Shown: one piece after another, positions 1 to 7,997 of the stretch
Position numbering within the stretch: position 1 is the first letter of the stretch
Layout: each line of letters starts with the position of its first letter
Source: Allobranchiibius sp. CTAmp26
GTDB lineage: Bacteria > Actinomycetota > Actinomycetes > Actinomycetales > Dermatophilaceae
NCBI RefSeq assembly: GCF_017565405.1
Contig: NZ_JAGEKR010000009.1
Coordinates: 1-64,000 of the forward strand
Length of the DNA: 64,000 nt
Reading direction: 5' to 3'
The notes under the pieces: generated by a model
The model's database searches: none
Seen by the model: the letters and a program-made list of their open reading frames with translations, nothing else
What the model was told of the DNA's origin: nothing
Position numbers and translations under genes: made by a program

Positions 1-42
1 ATCGCTGTGTGCCCGAGGCGTCCTCTTCGTGCGCTGTCGAGG

Positions 43-1191
43 TCAGCTCCGTACGACGGTGGGTGCGGTCAGCGGCGAGTCGGACTTCAGGACCCGGCGG
101 CGGGCGGCGGCGACTCCGCCGTACGACTGCTCGATCGAGGTGAGGCGAGCCGCATAGTGGCTGATCGGGGTCTCGAAGGTCATTCCGATGCCGCCGTGCA
201 GCTGCACGACCTCCTCGGCGACCACCCGTGCGGCGTGGGCGATGTAGACGAACGCGTCGTCGGCGGTCGCGTCGACGTCGGTGTCGTCGGTCTGCGCGTC
301 CCGTTCGAGGCTCGCGGTGGCCCACAGCGCGACCGAGCGAGCGAGTTCGACCTCGGCGTAGAGATCGGCGGCGCGGTGCACCAGAGCCTGGAACGTCGAC
401 AGCGGCACCCCGAACTGCTTGCGCGACTTCAGGTAGTCGACCGTCACCTTGCTCGCGCGGTCCATCAGGCCTACGGCCTCGGCGAGCACCGCGATGCGGG
501 CACGGGCGACCGCGGCGTCGAAGGTGCGACGCGCTTCGTCGCCGGAACTGCCCAGCAGGGTGGCGGGCGTCCCCTCGAAGGCGACCCGTGAGACCCGGGT
601 CCAGTCGGCCGTGCGGCCGTCCGTGCGGGTGATGCCCTCGGCGTCGCCGTTCACCAGGTAGACGCCGAAGCCGGCGTCGCCGGACGCGGTGACGAGCAGC
701 CACTTGGCCTGATCGGCGTGTGCCACAGCGGTCTTCGTGCCGGAGAGGGTGACCTTGTCGCCGTCGCCGTCGCCGGTCGCGGTGGTGGACGGCGCGGCGT
801 CCCAGACCCGGCCGGGCTCGGAGTGCGCGACCGCGGCGATCGCCTCACCGGAGGCGAGAGCGGTAAGCACCTCGTCCGGCGCCGACCCGCTCGCGGCGAG
901 CAGCCACGACGGCAGGTAGACCCCGTCGAGGAACGGCTCGATGGCGGCGTTCTGGCCGAGCGCGTAGAGCGCGGCGTAGACCTCGCCCGCGCCGGCGTCC
1001 AGGCCGTCGTGCTCCTCGTCGATGGTGAGCGCACTCGCGCCGATCTCTGCCAGGGTCGAGAAGAGCTTCTCGTCCCAGCCGACGTCGCTGGCGGCAGCTT
1101 TCCCGCGGAACTCCGCGGTGTACTTGCGTGCCAGGGCATCGTCGATGCTCTCGGCGAAGGCTTCCTGGTCTTCGTTCAGTGTCAGATCCAT
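43..1191 (-). CDS. Acyl-CoA dehydrogenase, partner (small-subunit) type
   Basis: FAD-dependent acyl-CoA dehydrogenase fold, 382 residues from the ATG at 1191, which has a GAGAG ribosome site just upstream. An upstream in-frame start would overlap the preceding gene and is less likely. The helical N-terminus (DLTLNEDQEAF), the central beta domain and the C-terminal signature KSRKQFGVPLSTFQALVHRA are present. The usual YEGT/GG.NEIQR ending is replaced by GGIGMTFETPISHYAARL, which resembles the partner subunit of two-gene (alpha2beta2) acyl-CoA dehydrogenases known from actinobacterial steroid and fatty-acid catabolism. It lies 49 nt downstream of the second dehydrogenase on the same strand, so the two probably form one enzyme. 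The substrate cannot be read from sequence. Confidence 0.88.
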   Translation of the reverse strand: MDLTLNEDQEAFAESIDDALARKYTAEFRGKAAASDVGWDEKLFSTLAEIGASALTIDEEHDGLDAGAGEVYAALYALGQNAAIEPFLDGVYLPSWLLAASGSAPDEVLTALASGEAIAAVAHSEPGRVWDAAPSTTATGDGDGDKVTLSGTKTAVAHADQAKWLLVTASGDAGFGVYLVNGDAEGITRTDGRTADWTRVSRVAFEGTPATLLGSSGDEARRTFDAAVARARIAVLAEAVGLMDRASKVTVDYLKSRKQFGVPLSTFQALVHRAADLYAEVELARSVALWATASLERDAQTDDTDVDATADDAFVYIAHAARVVAEEVVQLHGGIGMTFETPISHYAARLTSIEQSYGGVAAARRRVLKSDSPLTAPTVVRS

Positions 1192-1240
1192 CAGATGCTC
1201 TCGTTCGTCGTGTCGAAGGGGGCTGCCGGGGTCCTGCGGG

Positions 1241-2434
1241 TCACAGACCCAGGACCGCCTTGGCGATGACGCCGCGCTGGATCTCGTTGGAACCACCGAA
1301 GATCGACAGCTTGCGCATGTTGAGGTACTGCAGGGCGGCCGTGCTCGCGGCGTGCTCGCTGCTCAGGCCGACCGGGGTGCCGTCGGTGCCCTCGGTGTCG
1401 CCGACGAGCACGGAGTCGGTGCCGCCGGCATCCAGCCGCAGGGCGGTGAGGCTCTGCAGCAGTCGGGTGCCCTCGAGCTTCAACAGCGAGGACGCCGGGT
1501 CGGGCTTGCCGTCCGCGGAGGCGCCCGCGACGCGCAGCTGGGTCGCCTCGAGCGCGAGCAGCCGCATCTTGGCGGTGTGCAGCTGCGCGCGGAAGTCCGG
1601 GTCCTCGGCGAGGGTGCCCTCTTCGACGTCGGTCTCCTTGGCGGCGTCGACCAGCTCGGCGAAGACCCGCTGGCTGGTGCCCACCTGGGCGATCCCGTTG
1701 CGCTCGTTGCCGAGCAGGAACTTGGCGTAGGTCCAGCCCTTGTTCTCCTCGCCGACCAGGTTCGAGACCGGCACGCGGACGTTGTCGAAGAAGAACTCGT
1801 TGACCTCGACGCTGCCGTCGATCAGCTTGATCGGGCGACGCTCGATGCCGGGGGTCTGCATGTCGACCAGGATGAACGAGATGCCCTGCTGCTTGCGCTC
1901 CGCGCCGGGGTTGGTGCGGGCGAGCAGGAACATCCAGTCGCCGTACTGGCCGAGGGTGGTCCAGGTCTTCTGTCCGTTGATGACGTACTCGTCACCGTCG
2001 CGGATCGCGGTGGTCTTGAGGCCAGCGAGGTCCGAGCCCGCCTCGGGCTCGGAGAATCCCTGCGACCACCAGATGTCGAGGTTGGCCGTGGCCGGGAGGA
2101 ACTTCTCCTTCTGCTCCTGGCTGCCGAACTCGGCGATGATCGGTCCGACCATGCTCACGTTGAACGCCAGGGGAGTGGGGACGGCGGCACGCTGCAGTTC
2201 CGAGACGTAGATGTTCTGCTGGGTCGCGCTCCACTTCTTGCCGCCCCACTGCGTCGGCCAGTGCGGAACGGCCAGCCCGTGCTCGTGCAGGATCCGCTGG
2301 CTCGTCACGATGTCCTCGCGGCTGATCTGCCCTCGCACCACGCGCTCGCGGATCTCGGCGGGCACCTTCTCGTAGAAGACGGTGCGCAGTTCGTCGCGGA
2401 ACTGCTGCTCCTCGGGTGTGTATTCCAGATCCAT
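1241..2434 (-). CDS. Acyl-CoA dehydrogenase
   Basis: Catalyses alpha,beta-dehydrogenation of an acyl-CoA thioester with FAD. It has 397 residues from ATG 2434; an AAGGA ribosome site precedes it, so the in-frame start 54 nt further upstream is rejected. Visible family motifs are WSQGFSEPEAGSDLAGL (FAD/substrate loop), YVINGQKTWTTLG, and the C-terminal FGGSNEIQRGVIAKAVLGL. It is the first gene of a two-gene operon with the shorter dehydrogenase downstream, an arrangement typical of heteromeric FadE (ChsE-like) enzymes. Divergent from the DUF427 gene across about 100 nt, where I recognise no operator. Confidence 0.92.
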   Translation of the reverse strand: MDLEYTPEEQQFRDELRTVFYEKVPAEIRERVVRGQISREDIVTSQRILHEHGLAVPHWPTQWGGKKWSATQQNIYVSELQRAAVPTPLAFNVSMVGPIIAEFGSQEQKEKFLPATANLDIWWSQGFSEPEAGSDLAGLKTTAIRDGDEYVINGQKTWTTLGQYGDWMFLLARTNPGAERKQQGISFILVDMQTPGIERRPIKLIDGSVEVNEFFFDNVRVPVSNLVGEENKGWTYAKFLLGNERNGIAQVGTSQRVFAELVDAAKETDVEEGTLAEDPDFRAQLHTAKMRLLALEATQLRVAGASADGKPDPASSLLKLEGTRLLQSLTALRLDAGGTDSVLVGDTEGTDGTPVGLSSEHAASTAALQYLNMRKLSIFGGSNEIQRGVIAKAVLGL

Positions 2435-2536
2435 CGGGGTCCTTCCAGGGTTGATCCAGCGTGACGGTCTCTCCCCGCAGCATCTCACTTCCCGTACGCG
2501 CCGGTAGCATCACCCAGGGGCAGGACGGAGCGTCGG

Positions 2537-3034
2537 ATGAACAGAGCACGCAGGGTTGCACCGGGACCAGGGCAGGAATCGGTGTGGGACTACCCGCGAC
2601 CGCCGCGGGTCGAAGCCACCGACGAGCTGGTAGAGGTGGATCTGGGCGGGGCCACCATCGCGAGCAGTCGCGCCGCCGTACGCGTGCTCGAGACCAGTCA
2701 CCCGCCCACCTACTACCTGCCCGCCACGGACTTCGCCGATGGCGCGCTGCACCCCACCGACGGCTCGTCGTTCTGTGAGTTCAAGGGTGTGGCCGCGTAC
2801 TTCGACCTGGTCGGCGGGGGCTCCACGGCGCGCCGCGCCGGGTGGACCTACCCCGACCCCAGCCCGGGATTCGAAATGCTGCGCGGCTACGTCGCGGTCA
2901 TGCCGGGTCTGGTGCAGGAATGCCGCGTCGACGGCGAGCGCGTCGACGCGCAGGCCGGGGGTTTCTACGGCGGCTGGATCACCGGCCGTGTCGTCGGCCC
3001 GTTCAAGGGCGAACCGGGGACGATGGGGTGGTGA
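2537..3034 (+). CDS. DUF427 domain protein
   Basis: A 165-residue protein of the DUF427 family (small beta-rich fold, no established enzymatic role). The conserved core is visible as VWDYPRPPRVE near residue 16, then ETSHPPTYYLP, the CEFKGVAAYFDL stretch and the ending GGWITGRVVGPFKG. ATG 2537 gives the full family length. Its stop overlaps the start of the following GntR-type regulator (GTGA at 3031-3034), so the two are translationally coupled. Function unknown; the pairing only suggests joint control. Confidence 0.85.
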   Translation: MNRARRVAPGPGQESVWDYPRPPRVEATDELVEVDLGGATIASSRAAVRVLETSHPPTYYLPATDFADGALHPTDGSSFCEFKGVAAYFDLVGGGSTARRAGWTYPDPSPGFEMLRGYVAVMPGLVQECRVDGERVDAQAGGFYGGWITGRVVGPFKGEPGTMGW

Positions 3035-3405
3035 ACCCGGACCTGCGCATCGACCCGGAGGACGCGACCGCGCCGTACGAGCAGATCTGCCGGCAGATCG
3101 CCGCCGGGTCGAACGACGGCACCCTGCCCGTCGGCACCAAGCTGCCGACGGTGCGTGGGCTCGCCGAGCAACTCGGGGTGGCGCCGGGCACGGTCGCCAA
3201 GGCCTACACCCGGTTGGAGCAGTCCGGCCTGATCGAGACGCGCGGCCGGGCCGGCACCTTCGTCAGCTCCTCCGGCGATCGGTCGCAGGCGGAGACGGCC
3301 GCCGCCGCGGCGGAATTCGCGGAACGGACGCGCCACCTCGGCCTCGACCAGGACACGCTGCTGGCGGTCGTCCGCGCGGCCGTCAGCAACGTGCACTCCC
3401 GCTGA
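3031..3405 (+). CDS. GntR-family regulator, short YtrA-like type
   Basis: A 124-residue transcription factor. Residues about 10-75 form the GntR winged helix (YEQICRQIAAG, LPTVRGLAEQLGVAPGTVAKAYTRLEQSGLI). The short C-terminal helical tail, with no effector domain, is typical of the YtrA branch. The GTG at 3031 overlaps the DUF427 stop; an extension to the in-frame ATG at 2842 would lie inside the DUF427 gene and is rejected. YtrA regulators often control a neighbouring transporter; none is adjacent here. It faces the dehydrogenase at 3413 tail to tail, only 7 nt apart. Confidence 0.85.
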   Translation: MNPDLRIDPEDATAPYEQICRQIAAGSNDGTLPVGTKLPTVRGLAEQLGVAPGTVAKAYTRLEQSGLIETRGRAGTFVSSSGDRSQAETAAAAAEFAERTRHLGLDQDTLLAVVRAAVSNVHSR

Positions 3406-3412
3406 GCGCGAC

Positions 3413-4666
3413 CTACTTCAGCTGGCTGGAGGACAGGCCGAGCAGCCGCCGGGCCACGATCAGCAGCTGGATCTGCTGGGTCCCCTCGAAGATGTCCAGG
3501 ATCTTGGAGTCCCGCGCCCACTTCTCGAGCAACTCGGTCTCCGCGTAGCCGCTCGCGCCGGCGAGCTCGACGCACGCGAGCGCGACGTTGACGCAGGTGC
3601 GCCCGGCCTTCGCCTTGGCCATCGAGGCCTGCATCGAGTTGGGCTTGCCGTTGTCGGCCATCCACGCGGCGCGCAACGCCAGCAGGTACGCCGCCTCGTA
3701 GTCGGCCTCCATCTGGATCAGCCGGGTCGCGGCATACGGCTGGGCCGTGAGCGGCGCGTCGACGTCCGGTACGACGCCCTCCTTGGCGAGCAGCTCGGTC
3801 GTCAGGTCCAGGCAGGCCCGGGTCAGACCACAGGCCATCGCGGCGACCAGCGGACGGGTGTTGTCGAAGGTCTGCATGACCCCGCCGAAGCCGCCCTCGG
3901 TGCGGATCTCCGGGTCACCCAGCAGGTCGCGGGCCGGGACCCGGCAGTCCTGGAGCAGGAACGCCGCCGTGTCCGAGGCACGGATGCCGAGCTTGTGCTC
4001 CAGTCGCACCAGCTGCAGGCCGGGATTGCTGGTCTCGACCACGAAGGACTTGATGGCCTGCTTGCCGAGCGAGCGGTCCAGCGTTGCCCACACCACGACC
4101 AGGTCCGCACGGGATCCGGCGGTGACGTAGATCTTCTCGCCGTTGAGGACGTACTCGTCACCGTCCTTGATCGCGGTGGTGCGGATCGCGCCTGAGTCCG
4201 AACCGGCTTCCGGCTCGGTGATCGCCATCGCGGCCCAGCGGTTGCCGTACCGCTCCTTCTGCTCATCGCTGGCGACCGCTGCGATCGCCGCATTGCCGAG
4301 GCCCTGGCGGGGGATCGAGAGGGTGAGGCCGACGTCGCCGCGGCAGGTCTGCATGATCGACAGCACCGACGACAGGTTGGCGCCGTTCTTGTTGGGCTTG
4401 CCCAACCGATCGTTGCGACCGGACCCGACACCCGCGGGTGCCGTGTCGGTGTCCTTGACCTGGGCCGACCCGCGCGCGCCGGCGCCCTGAGTCGCACCGG
4501 AGTCGGACATCCCGTCCAGCAGCGCGGACAGCAGGTCGAGCTCGGTGGGGTACTCGTGCTCGGCCAGGTCGTACTTGCGGCTGATCGGGCGGAACATGTC
4601 GTCCGCCAGCGATGCCGCCTGGGTGAGCAGCGGCCGGAACTTCTTGGGGACTTCCAGATCAATCAC
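3413..4666 (-). CDS. Acyl-CoA dehydrogenase
   Basis: A 417-residue acyl-CoA dehydrogenase. It carries MAITEPEAGSDSGAIRTTAI (flavin and substrate loop), YVLNGEKIYVTAGS, and the C-terminal catalytic segment DIFEGTQQIQLLIVARRLLG with the Glu of the EGT motif. Residues about 50-90 are an insertion rich in Gly, Ala, Ser and Asp (GATQGAGARGSAQVKDTD), probably a surface loop. It is the second gene of a pair with the 442-residue dehydrogenase upstream (33 nt gap). Substrate chain length cannot be told. Confidence 0.92.
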   Translation of the reverse strand: MIDLEVPKKFRPLLTQAASLADDMFRPISRKYDLAEHEYPTELDLLSALLDGMSDSGATQGAGARGSAQVKDTDTAPAGVGSGRNDRLGKPNKNGANLSSVLSIMQTCRGDVGLTLSIPRQGLGNAAIAAVASDEQKERYGNRWAAMAITEPEAGSDSGAIRTTAIKDGDEYVLNGEKIYVTAGSRADLVVVWATLDRSLGKQAIKSFVVETSNPGLQLVRLEHKLGIRASDTAAFLLQDCRVPARDLLGDPEIRTEGGFGGVMQTFDNTRPLVAAMACGLTRACLDLTTELLAKEGVVPDVDAPLTAQPYAATRLIQMEADYEAAYLLALRAAWMADNGKPNSMQASMAKAKAGRTCVNVALACVELAGASGYAETELLEKWARDSKILDIFEGTQQIQLLIVARRLLGLSSSQLK

Positions 4667-4699
4667 GATCGATCTCCTGTCGTCGAGTCTCGGGCCGGG

Positions 4700-6028
4700 T
4701 CAGACCAGCAGGGTGCCCTCGAGCACCCCGGCACCGCGCAGGTCGCGGTACCAGCGTTCGTTGTCGTACTCCTTGACGAATCCGTGTCCGCCGAGCAGCT
4801 GCACGCCGTCTGACCCGACGCGGGTCAGGTAGGTGGAGGTGAGGGCGCGCGCGTGGGCGACGGACGCTCCGGCATCGCGGCCGGCATCCAACTGAGCGGC
4901 GGCCCGCCACACGACGAGCCGCAGCGCGTCGACCTCGATCGCGGCGTCGGCGACCGTGAACGCCACGGCCTGCCGCTGCGCGATCGGCTCGCCGAACGCG
5001 GTCCGCTCGACGGTGTACGTCGTCAGATGGTCGACCACGGCCTGCCCGGTGCCGACGGCTGCTGCCGCCCAGGCCAACCGGGCGCGGCGTACGGCGTCGA
5101 CCACGTCGGCCGAGGTGCCGAGCAGGTTGCCCGCCGGGACGCGTACGCCGGCCAGGTGCAGTCGCCCGGTGGCCGCGGCGCGCAGACCCATTGCCGGATC
5201 GTCGGACGTGGTGAGGCCGTCGGTGCCGGGCTGCACCACGATCAGACGGGGTTCGTCGTCCAGCAGCGCGGACACGATGAACAGGTCCGCGCTCGCGGCG
5301 CCGACGACGAGCGACTTCTCTCCATCGATCACGAGGTCGTCGCCATCGGTGCGAGCGACCGTGCGCGGCTTCAGCGGGTCGAAGAGCGGCTGCGGCTCGG
5401 TCATCGCGAGGGCGCCGGAGGCCGGGTCGTCCTCATCGGTGAACGGCGGCAGGAAGGTGGCCTGCTGGGTGGAGCTCCCGTAGTTGACGAGGGCGTTGGC
5501 GACGGCGGCGGAGGACATGATGGCCACGGCCAGCCCCATGTCACCGCGCGCGAGCTCTTCGATGACCAGGGCGCTGGTGACCGCCGAGGCCTCCTCGGCG
5601 ACGCCGCCCAGGTCGGTCGGGACGCCGACGAGCGTCAGGCCCATCGACGCGGCCTGCCGACGGACCTCGTCCGGCACCGCGCGGTCGGTGTCAGCCTGCC
5701 CGCCGGCGGGGCGGATGACCTCGTCGGCGAGTTCGCGGGCCGCCTCCTGGATCATCTCCTGGTCCTCGGACGGCGTGAGATCGAACTCGCGCCGCGGCGT
5801 GCGGTGCTCCGGACGGGTGGCCGCACCCGACCCCGGCTTGCGGGTGAATGCCTTGCCAGCGGCCGTCTGGGCCTTGAAGCCGTGCTGCGCACCCTTGTAG
5901 AGGATGCGCTCGACCTTCGAGCGCAGGGAGGGGTTCTTCATGGCCTCGAGACCGCCGGCGCGGGCGATCAGGCGCAACCCGAATGCCTGGCCCTTGTCGG
6001 CAAGGCTCGGTTTGGAGTGCGTACTCAT
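4700..6028 (-). CDS. Acyl-CoA dehydrogenase
   Basis: A 442-residue acyl-CoA dehydrogenase with an N-terminal extension of about 90 residues rich in Lys and Arg before the first dehydrogenase helix (DLTPSEDQEMIQEAARELAD). The middle has ALAMTEPQPLFDPL, where the usual Glu-Ala-Gly-Ser-Asp is altered, and DDLVIDGEKSLVVG. The C-terminus is LLGGHGFVKEYDNERWYRDL followed by VLEGTLLV. First gene of the pair with the dehydrogenase at 3413-4666. The altered flavin-loop motif suggests a divergent or partner role beside its neighbour. The upstream region holds several nested inverted repeats. Confidence 0.9.
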   Translation of the reverse strand: MSTHSKPSLADKGQAFGLRLIARAGGLEAMKNPSLRSKVERILYKGAQHGFKAQTAAGKAFTRKPGSGAATRPEHRTPRREFDLTPSEDQEMIQEAARELADEVIRPAGGQADTDRAVPDEVRRQAASMGLTLVGVPTDLGGVAEEASAVTSALVIEELARGDMGLAVAIMSSAAVANALVNYGSSTQQATFLPPFTDEDDPASGALAMTEPQPLFDPLKPRTVARTDGDDLVIDGEKSLVVGAASADLFIVSALLDDEPRLIVVQPGTDGLTTSDDPAMGLRAAATGRLHLAGVRVPAGNLLGTSADVVDAVRRARLAWAAAAVGTGQAVVDHLTTYTVERTAFGEPIAQRQAVAFTVADAAIEVDALRLVVWRAAAQLDAGRDAGASVAHARALTSTYLTRVGSDGVQLLGGHGFVKEYDNERWYRDLRGAGVLEGTLLV

Positions 6029-6061
6029 GGCGCGACGCTCCTTCGGGACGAGTGGTCTTTA

Positions 6062-6117
6062 GTTTCCGGTGAGTAAAGTTAGCCTACTCGATAACTGGTA
6101 CGCGCGGTACCGGAAAC
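6062..6117 (-). promoter_or_regulatory. Nested inverted repeats upstream of the dehydrogenase pair
   Basis: Three inverted repeats lie within 60 nt upstream of the gene starting at 6028: GTTTCCGGT (6062-6070) with ACCGGAAAC (6109-6117); GAGTA-N9-TACTC (6071-6089); and GGTAC-GCGCG-GTACC (6097-6111). The position before a fatty-acid-type operon suggests a TetR- or GntR-type operator. The regulator is not identified. Confidence 0.45.
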
Positions 6118-6158
6118 ACGACGTACCGCGTAATTCCTCCGCCCGCACCAACGCGAGA

Positions 6159-6185
6159 CCGCCCGACCAGGTGATGGTCGGGCGG
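6159..6185 (-). terminator. Terminator hairpin after malate synthase
   Basis: A 10-bp perfect stem (CCGCCCGACC with GGTCGGGCGG) and a 7-nt loop lie 28 nt beyond the malate synthase stop codon on its strand. There is no clear T tract. Confidence 0.6.
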
Positions 6186-6212
6186 CCTGCTCATGCGGTG
6201 AGGCGGACGGCG

Positions 6213-7817
6213 TCAGGGCATCCGCTCGTACGCCGGCAGGGTGAGGAAGTCGGCGTACTCATCGGCGACGGCGACCTGCAGGAAGGTCTCCTTGGCCGCC
6301 TCGTAGTCGGCCGGGTCGCCGGGCAGGCCGGCGATGACCTCGTCGACGATCTGTTGCACCCATTCCGCGGTGATGAGCGTGCCCGAGTCGGCCGTGGTGA
6401 CGCCGTTCTTGATCTGCTGCCAGATCTGCGAACGGGAGATCTCCGCGGTCGCCGCATCCTCCATCAGGTTGTGGATGGCCACGGCGCCTCGACCGGTCAA
6501 CCAGCTGCGCAGGTACTGCAGCGCGATGTCGATGTTGGAGCGCAACCCGGCCTCGGTGACGTCGCCGGGTGTGGAGCGCACGTCCAGCAGTGCCGCGGCG
6601 TCGACCGACACGTCCTCGCGGGTCTTGTCCAGCTGGTTGGGCTTGCCGCCCAGCACCTGCTCGAACACCTCGAAGCAGGTCTTGACCATCGCGGGGTGCG
6701 CCACCCACGACCCGTCGAAGCCGTCGTTCGCCTCGCGGGTCTTGTCGGCGGTGACCTTCTCGTACGCCGCGGTGTTGGTCTCCTCGTCCTTGCTCGGGAT
6801 CTGCGCGGCCATGCCGCCCATCGCCGACGCGCCGCGCTTGTGGCAGGTACGCACCAGCAACTCGGTGTACGCGCGCATGAACGGCACGGTCATCGTCACG
6901 GTGTTGCGGTCCGGGACGATGTAGTCGGCGCCGCGGGTGCGATAGGTCTTGATGACCGAGAACAGGTAGTCCCACCGGCCGGCGTTCAGGCCGGAGGAGT
7001 GCTCGCGCAGCTCGTAGAGGATCTCCTCCATCTCGAACGCCGCGGGGAAGGTCTCGATCAGACAGGTGGCCCGGATGGTGCCCTGCGGGATGTCGAGGAA
7101 GTCCTGACCCAGCACGAAGGCCCGATTCCAAAGCCGCGCCTCCTTGTGGCTCTCCATCTTCGGCAGGTAGTAGTACGGCCCGTGCCCGCGGTCGATCTGC
7201 TTCTGGCCGCAGGCCGTCAGGTAGAGCGCGAAGTCGACCAGGGACCCGGAGGTCTGCTCTCCGTCGACCAGGATGTGCTTCTCCGGCAGGTGCCAGCCCC
7301 GCGGCCGCACGATGATGGTCGGCTGCTGCTCGAACGGCACGACCTTGTAGTCCTTGCCCTCGGCGCTGGTGAAGTCGAGGGTGCCGTCGATGGAATCCAT
7401 CAGATTGAGCGGGCCCTGCACGACGTTGCCCCACATCGGGGTGTTGGCGTCCTCCTGGTCGGCCAGCCATGCGCGGGCGCCGGAGTTCAGCGCGTTGATG
7501 GTCATCTTTGCGTCGGTCGGACCGGTCATCTCGACCCGGCGGTCCTCCAGCCCCGGCGCGAGGGGCGCCACCTTCCAGCTGTCGTCCTCGCGCACGCTGC
7601 GGGTCTCGTCGAGGAAGCCCAGGTCGGTGCCGGCGGCCACCTGCGCGACCCGAGCGGTCCTCGCCTGCAACGCGGTGAGGCGGTCGGCGTTCAACTCACG
7701 GTGCAGTCGCGCGATCAGCTCCAGGGCCCGCGGGGACAGGATGACGTCGTAGCGCTCCTGCAACGGTCCCGTCACCTGCACGCCGTCGGGCAGCTGAAGA
7801 GTGGGTGCGTCGGACAT
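6213..7817 (-). CDS. aceB: Malate synthase A (glyoxylate shunt)
   Basis: Condenses glyoxylate with acetyl-CoA to give malate, the second step of the glyoxylate bypass. Its 534 residues match the A-type enzyme length, not the larger G type. ATG 7817 is set by a perfect AGGAGG 6 nt upstream; the longer in-frame reading is discarded. Family segments include ATCLIETFPAAFEMEEILYE, AGRWDYLFSVIKTYR, PFMRAYTELLVRTCHKRGA and the C-terminal DGSWVAHPAMV. Isocitrate lyase is not in the window. The acyl-CoA dehydrogenases next door produce the acetyl-CoA this pathway needs. A palindrome at 7884-7899 may control it. Confidence 0.96.
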   Translation of the reverse strand: MSDAPTLQLPDGVQVTGPLQERYDVILSPRALELIARLHRELNADRLTALQARTARVAQVAAGTDLGFLDETRSVREDDSWKVAPLAPGLEDRRVEMTGPTDAKMTINALNSGARAWLADQEDANTPMWGNVVQGPLNLMDSIDGTLDFTSAEGKDYKVVPFEQQPTIIVRPRGWHLPEKHILVDGEQTSGSLVDFALYLTACGQKQIDRGHGPYYYLPKMESHKEARLWNRAFVLGQDFLDIPQGTIRATCLIETFPAAFEMEEILYELREHSSGLNAGRWDYLFSVIKTYRTRGADYIVPDRNTVTMTVPFMRAYTELLVRTCHKRGASAMGGMAAQIPSKDEETNTAAYEKVTADKTREANDGFDGSWVAHPAMVKTCFEVFEQVLGGKPNQLDKTREDVSVDAAALLDVRSTPGDVTEAGLRSNIDIALQYLRSWLTGRGAVAIHNLMEDAATAEISRSQIWQQIKNGVTTADSGTLITAEWVQQIVDEVIAGLPGDPADYEAAKETFLQVAVADEYADFLTLPAYERMP

Positions 7818-7883
7818 CGATCCTCCTGGGAAGGCCATCGGGTCGGCGCTCGCGGCGTCGCGAACGTCGTCGGTCCGCCGAAG

Positions 7884-7899
7884 GTTACCAGCCAGTAAC
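7884..7899 (-). promoter_or_regulatory. Palindrome upstream of malate synthase
   Basis: GTTAC-CAGCCA-GTAAC is a perfect 5+5 bp inverted repeat, 67 nt before the aceB start. The spacing fits a promoter-proximal operator. The binding regulator is unknown. Confidence 0.45.
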
Positions 7900-7936
7900 A
7901 TTCGGCTGCGTCGGCTACGCCATTGTGCATGAACGC

Positions 7937-7971
7937 CGTGTGCCGCCACGTCCAGGACGAGGCGGCACACG
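7937..7971 (-). terminator. Terminator hairpin after the ABC importer operon
   Basis: An 11-bp perfect stem, CGTGTGCCGCC with GGCGGCACACG, and a 13-nt loop, 27 nt beyond the last binding-protein stop codon. Confidence 0.65.
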
Positions 7972-7997
7972 ATCGCAACGGCCGTGGGTCGAGAAGA

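Noticed and set aside
4853-6076. A 407-codon frame antisense to the 442-residue dehydrogenase
   Set aside because: Shadow frame; composition without hydrophobic core and no recognisable motif, whereas the opposite strand encodes a clear dehydrogenase.
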